Positions 61,413 to 64,000 of a DNA stretch of 64,000 bases are shown here, piece by piece. Under the pieces are notes generated by a model, which saw only the letters and a list, made by a program, of their open reading frames with translations, was not told the DNA's origin and searched no databases. The position numbers were made by a program, and so were the translations under genes. This DNA comes from Halochromatium roseum (GTDB lineage Bacteria; Pseudomonadota; Gammaproteobacteria; Chromatiales; Chromatiaceae). How positions within the stretch are numbered: the first letter of the stretch is position 1; the number at the start of each line of letters is the position of its first letter. The DNA lies in NCBI RefSeq assembly GCF_016653315.1, contig NZ_NHSH01000057.1, forward strand, positions 62,001 through 126,000, in the 5' to 3' direction.

Positions 61413-62156
61413 TTAGTGATACTGCTCGGTGGTGTAGTGGCCGGGCTCGGTGCGCTTATGTCGATGCAGTCCATGCGCCTCGAGCCAAGCGCGGACATCC
61501 TTGATCATCTCTGAGTTTCCACAAAGCATCAGATGGCTATCGTTGGTCGTGATCTTGGCGCCTGCCGCATCCTCGAGTACGCCATTTTCGAGCAGATTCG
61601 TGATCCGGCCTTGCAGGGCAGTCTCGCTTGAATCGCGGGTGAGTGCCGTGATGAAGGTGAAGGCATCTTCGTGTTTGGCTTGCAGCTCAGCGATGGTTTC
61701 GCCATAGGCCAACTCGCCGGTGTTGCGCGCTCCATGCACGAGGATGATCCGCTCAAAGCGCTCCCAAGGCTCGGCGGTCTTCAGGATCGAGAGGAATACG
61801 CCCAACGCGGTTCCCGTCGCCAACATCCACAGATCTCGACGCGAGACCACGTTGTCCATCGTGAACACACCGCTGGCCTTTGCCGAGATCCAGATCCGAT
61901 CGCCGATCTCGAGATCCGAGAGCTTGGGTGTTAGTGGCCCTTCTGGCACCTCGTTGAAATAGATTTCCAACGGTTGTTCTTGCGGTGCGTTGACCAGCGA
62001 GTAGGGCCGCCCGACGCGCTCACCGTCGACATCAAGCGCAACCTTGATGTACTGCCCGGCTTGGAAGTCTGTGAGCGGTGCGTCGATCTGCAGGCTGTAG
62101 AGTGCCTGCGACCAATGCCGCTTGCCCGAAATTCTCCCTTCGATCCAATCAACCAT
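61413..62156 (-). CDS. fpr: Ferredoxin--NADP+ reductase
   Basis: Flavoenzyme (247 residues) linking ferredoxin/flavodoxin and NADP(H). FAD-binding part: VGRPYSLVNAPQEQPLEIYF; NADP-binding part: WMLATGTALGVFLSILK, IILVHGARNTGELAYGE, and C-terminal HLMLCGNSEMIKDVRAWLEA. Bacterial Fpr subclass, probably supplying reduced ferredoxin to nitrogenase or stress responses. Confidence 0.96.
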   Translation of the reverse strand: MVDWIEGRISGKRHWSQALYSLQIDAPLTDFQAGQYIKVALDVDGERVGRPYSLVNAPQEQPLEIYFNEVPEGPLTPKLSDLEIGDRIWISAKASGVFTMDNVVSRRDLWMLATGTALGVFLSILKTAEPWERFERIILVHGARNTGELAYGETIAELQAKHEDAFTFITALTRDSSETALQGRITNLLENGVLEDAAGAKITTNDSHLMLCGNSEMIKDVRAWLEAHGLHRHKRTEPGHYTTEQYH

Positions 62157-62410
62157 CGATCTTTACCTCAATAACTTGGTTAATTTGCTTAGGTGGCTCC
62201 GGAACACCCTTTTCAAACCCTGAACAACGAATGTTCAGCGATAGATTGCTGGTACAAAGACCTCGCAAACCGAGCTTTCAGTGTTGATTTTCTGCTAAAC
62301 CCTATCGAGGTCAGGTGTTTGGGCGCTAGTGCTCGACCAGTTGTGTTCGCAGATCGGCATCCCATTTTAGGGTTGTCTAGACTTTGCACAATCATAAACG
62401 AGGCCGATCT

Positions 62411-62953
62411 ATGCGACTTCTGGCTCTACTCGCCGTATTAGGAGGCTTGACCATGACGACCAACGCGACTGCTAACTGCGGCCCAGCACTCGATTTCGAA
62501 CTGCGGCGTCTCGCGGGTGATGAATCCGTGAGGCTCTGCGATGCCTACCAAGGCAAAGTGGTGCTGATGGTCAATACCGCTAGCAAGTGTGGATTCACCG
62601 GTCAGTACGAGGGGCTCGAGGCACTCTACGACAAGTACAAGGAGCGCGGACTGGTGGTGCTGGGCTTCCCCTCCAATGACTTTGGCAACCAAGAACCCGG
62701 CAGCGAGGAGCAGATCCAGCAATTCTGCCGACTGACCTACTCGGTCGAGTTCCCGATGTTCGAGAAGATCCACGTCAAAAAAGGCAAGGCTGATCCGCTT
62801 TATCAGTACCTTGCAGCCCAAACTGGAGCCTACCCGAAATGGAATTTCTACAAGTATCTGATCGATCGGGATGGAAATGTTGTCGACTACTTCTCCAGTA
62901 TCACATCACCTGATAGCAAGAAGTTCATAGCGGCAATCGAGAAACTGCTCTAA
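62411..62953 (+). CDS. Glutathione peroxidase, exported
   Basis: 180-residue peroxidase with an N-terminal signal peptide (LLALLAVLGGLTMTTNATA) that most bacterial homologues lack, implying a periplasmic site. Catalytic Cys in VNTASKCGFTGQYEGLEALY, Gln/Trp partners in GFPSNDFGNQEPGS and YPKWNFYKYLID. Cys in place of selenocysteine. No clear ribosome binding site precedes the ATG at 62411; an in-frame start 27 bp upstream is possible. Confidence 0.92.
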   Translation: MRLLALLAVLGGLTMTTNATANCGPALDFELRRLAGDESVRLCDAYQGKVVLMVNTASKCGFTGQYEGLEALYDKYKERGLVVLGFPSNDFGNQEPGSEEQIQQFCRLTYSVEFPMFEKIHVKKGKADPLYQYLAAQTGAYPKWNFYKYLIDRDGNVVDYFSSITSPDSKKFIAAIEKLL

Positions 62954-63165
62954 GCAGTTGACCTGATCATGGCAGGATTCGATGCTCTGAGGGCGGCTCG
63001 AGACCTGGTCCGCAGCCGCCAGATGCTGGCACCCAATGATGCGAACTACCGCTGGCCTGACATTTCCTGCCTGAAGTGCATTCCCGGATTGCCCGATCGG
63101 ACAGAACCCCTGAAAATGGCGACCAGATCGACGGCACAGCCGTCAGCGTTAAGAGGTCGACCGCC

Positions 63166-64000
63166 TTGCCTAAGGCTCCCTATCATTCGGATGATCCTGA
63201 CCAGGCCTCGGCCGAAGGTCCGCCACCGCTGTTGCCTGAGGACTTCGGGCTAACCCCGGCCAGCTCACCCACGGATTCGCTCTCTGAGCTGGCTGAGGCC
63301 ATGCCAGGGATGCGCGTGCCGCCGCACAACCTACAGGCCGAACAGTCGTTGCTCGGCGCCCTGATGCTCGAGAACAGCGTCTGGGAGCAGGTTGCCGATA
63401 AGGTCCGCGAGACCGATTTCTACCGCCAAGAGCATCAGCTGATCTTCCGTGCGATTCATATCCTAGCCGAGCAGGATCAACCGTTCGACGTCATCACGTT
63501 GGCCGAGGCGCTTGAGAAGCGCAAGCTGCTCGATGACATGGGCGGAATGCAGTATCTGGCTGAGATCGATCGCAACACCGGCTCCGCCGCCAACGCCGCA
63601 CATTACGCGCGCATCGTCCGTTTCAACTCGGTCTTGCGCCAACTGATCCGAGCCGGTACCGGCATCGCCGATCTGGCGTTCGATACCAAGGGCCGCAGCG
63701 AGGCCGAGATCCTCGATGCCGCCGAGGCCAAGGTGTTCGAGATCGCCGAGCAGCTCACCCGCGGCGGCGGCTTCAAGTCGATCGAAGACCTGCTGACCAT
63801 CGCGGTCCACAAGATCGATGAACTCTATCATCGTGACGAACCCATCACCGGCCTGCCGACGGGGTTCATCGACTTCGACATGAAGACCTCCGGCCTCCAG
63901 CCCGCCGATCTGATCATCTGTGCCGGGCGGCCGTCGATGGGCAAGTGCCTAGAGGCCAGCAGTGAGGTCCTGCTTGCGGATGGTCGGGTCACAACCATCG
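63166..64000 (+). CDS. dnaB: Replicative DNA helicase DnaB, N-terminal part, interrupted by an intein (runs off the window)
   Basis: Ring helicase of the replisome. N-domain: RVPPHNLQAEQSLLGALMLE, FDVITLAEALEKRKLLDDMG, GGMQYLAEI; linker FKSIEDLLTIAVHKIDELYH; ATPase domain PITGLPTGFIDFDMKTSGLQ, then LIICAGRPSMGK. At the next residue, where DnaB has Thr (GKT), there is Cys followed by intein sequence. The start is taken as TTG at 63166, with AGAGG about 9 nt upstream; GTG 63076 and ATG 63301 are alternatives. The frame is open to the window's end. Confidence 0.93.
   Translation, partial: MPKAPYHSDDPDQASAEGPPPLLPEDFGLTPASSPTDSLSELAEAMPGMRVPPHNLQAEQSLLGALMLENSVWEQVADKVRETDFYRQEHQLIFRAIHILAEQDQPFDVITLAEALEKRKLLDDMGGMQYLAEIDRNTGSAANAAHYARIVRFNSVLRQLIRAGTGIADLAFDTKGRSEAEILDAAEAKVFEIAEQLTRGGGFKSIEDLLTIAVHKIDELYHRDEPITGLPTGFIDFDMKTSGLQPADLIICAGRPSMGKCLEASSEVLLADGRVTTI
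63946..64000 (+). other. N-terminal end of a DnaB intein (truncated by the window)
   Basis: Immediately after GRPSMGK the protein reads CLEASSEVLLADGRVTTI. This is intein block A: Cys1, then a Thr/Ser-x-Val core and DGR, closely like the start of the Rhodothermus DnaB intein inserted at the same site in the Walker A motif. Only the first 18 residues are in view; whether it has a homing endonuclease domain or is a mini-intein cannot be seen. Confidence 0.9.

Overview
The window is GC-rich, densely coded gammaproteobacterial chromosome. Gas-vesicle genes, a Mo-nitrogenase cluster with draT, a complete System I cytochrome c maturation operon and several c-type or Fe-S redox proteins together suggest a purple sulfur bacterium (Chromatiaceae-like, gas-vacuolated). 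That assignment is an inference: no photosynthesis or sulfur-oxidation gene lies in the window. No rRNA, CRISPR array or intact insertion sequence was seen.

Layout. 1-4.9 kb: the 3' part of a gas-vesicle operon, gvpC-N-V-F-G-(gvpA-like)-K-(gvpA-like), with the major gvpA presumably just upstream. 4.9-5.1 kb: a decayed MazF/PemK toxin fragment. 5.1-15.5 kb (minus strand): nifH-D-K-T, a 2[4Fe-4S] ferredoxin, a NafY-like gene and a DUF6129-type gene, then nifU-nifS. A Uma2-type nuclease gene on the plus strand separates the two blocks. Both nifH and nifU have a sigma-54 -24/-12 element plus a TGT-N10-ACA NifA site. draT diverges from nifH, so nitrogenase and the enzyme that ADP-ribosylates its Fe protein share one control region; draG is not in the window. 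Three of the nif gaps hold copies of one dispersed palindromic repeat.

16.8-21.8 kb: a hybrid histidine kinase with a periplasmic THI5/NMT1-like sensor, overlapping a REC-GGDEF response regulator. 21.9-30.9 kb: a membrane protein of unknown function and ccmABCDEFGHI, followed by tRNA-Asn. 31.2-37.4 kb: a beta-barrel protein, candidate Fur sites, an HMA2-like gene that may be frameshifted, a DmeF-like metal exporter, and a periplasmic-binding-protein/FecCD/ATPase importer. 37.5-39.1 kb: pyrC and an unknown gene. 39.1-47.5 kb: a metal module centred on feoAB, with two small periplasmic proteins on one side and, on the other, a Cys-rich membrane protein, an ABC ATPase and permease, a DUF4857-type protein and an M14-like metallohydrolase.

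47.7-52 kb: TrkA/TrkH potassium uptake, glycerate kinase and an Anbu proteasome-like peptidase without its usual partners. 52-54 kb: a small accessory patch (MinD/ParA-like ATPase and orphan genes) abutting the 3' end of tRNA-Arg(ACG). 54.2-63 kb: housekeeping genes (mazG, a DUF4743-Nudix gene, ispG, a GlcG/HbpS-like protein, DUF302, a diheme cytochrome c, an FAD oxidoreductase, ferredoxin-NADP reductase, glutathione peroxidase). 63.2 kb to the end: dnaB, whose Walker A motif is interrupted by the first residues of an intein that continues past the window.
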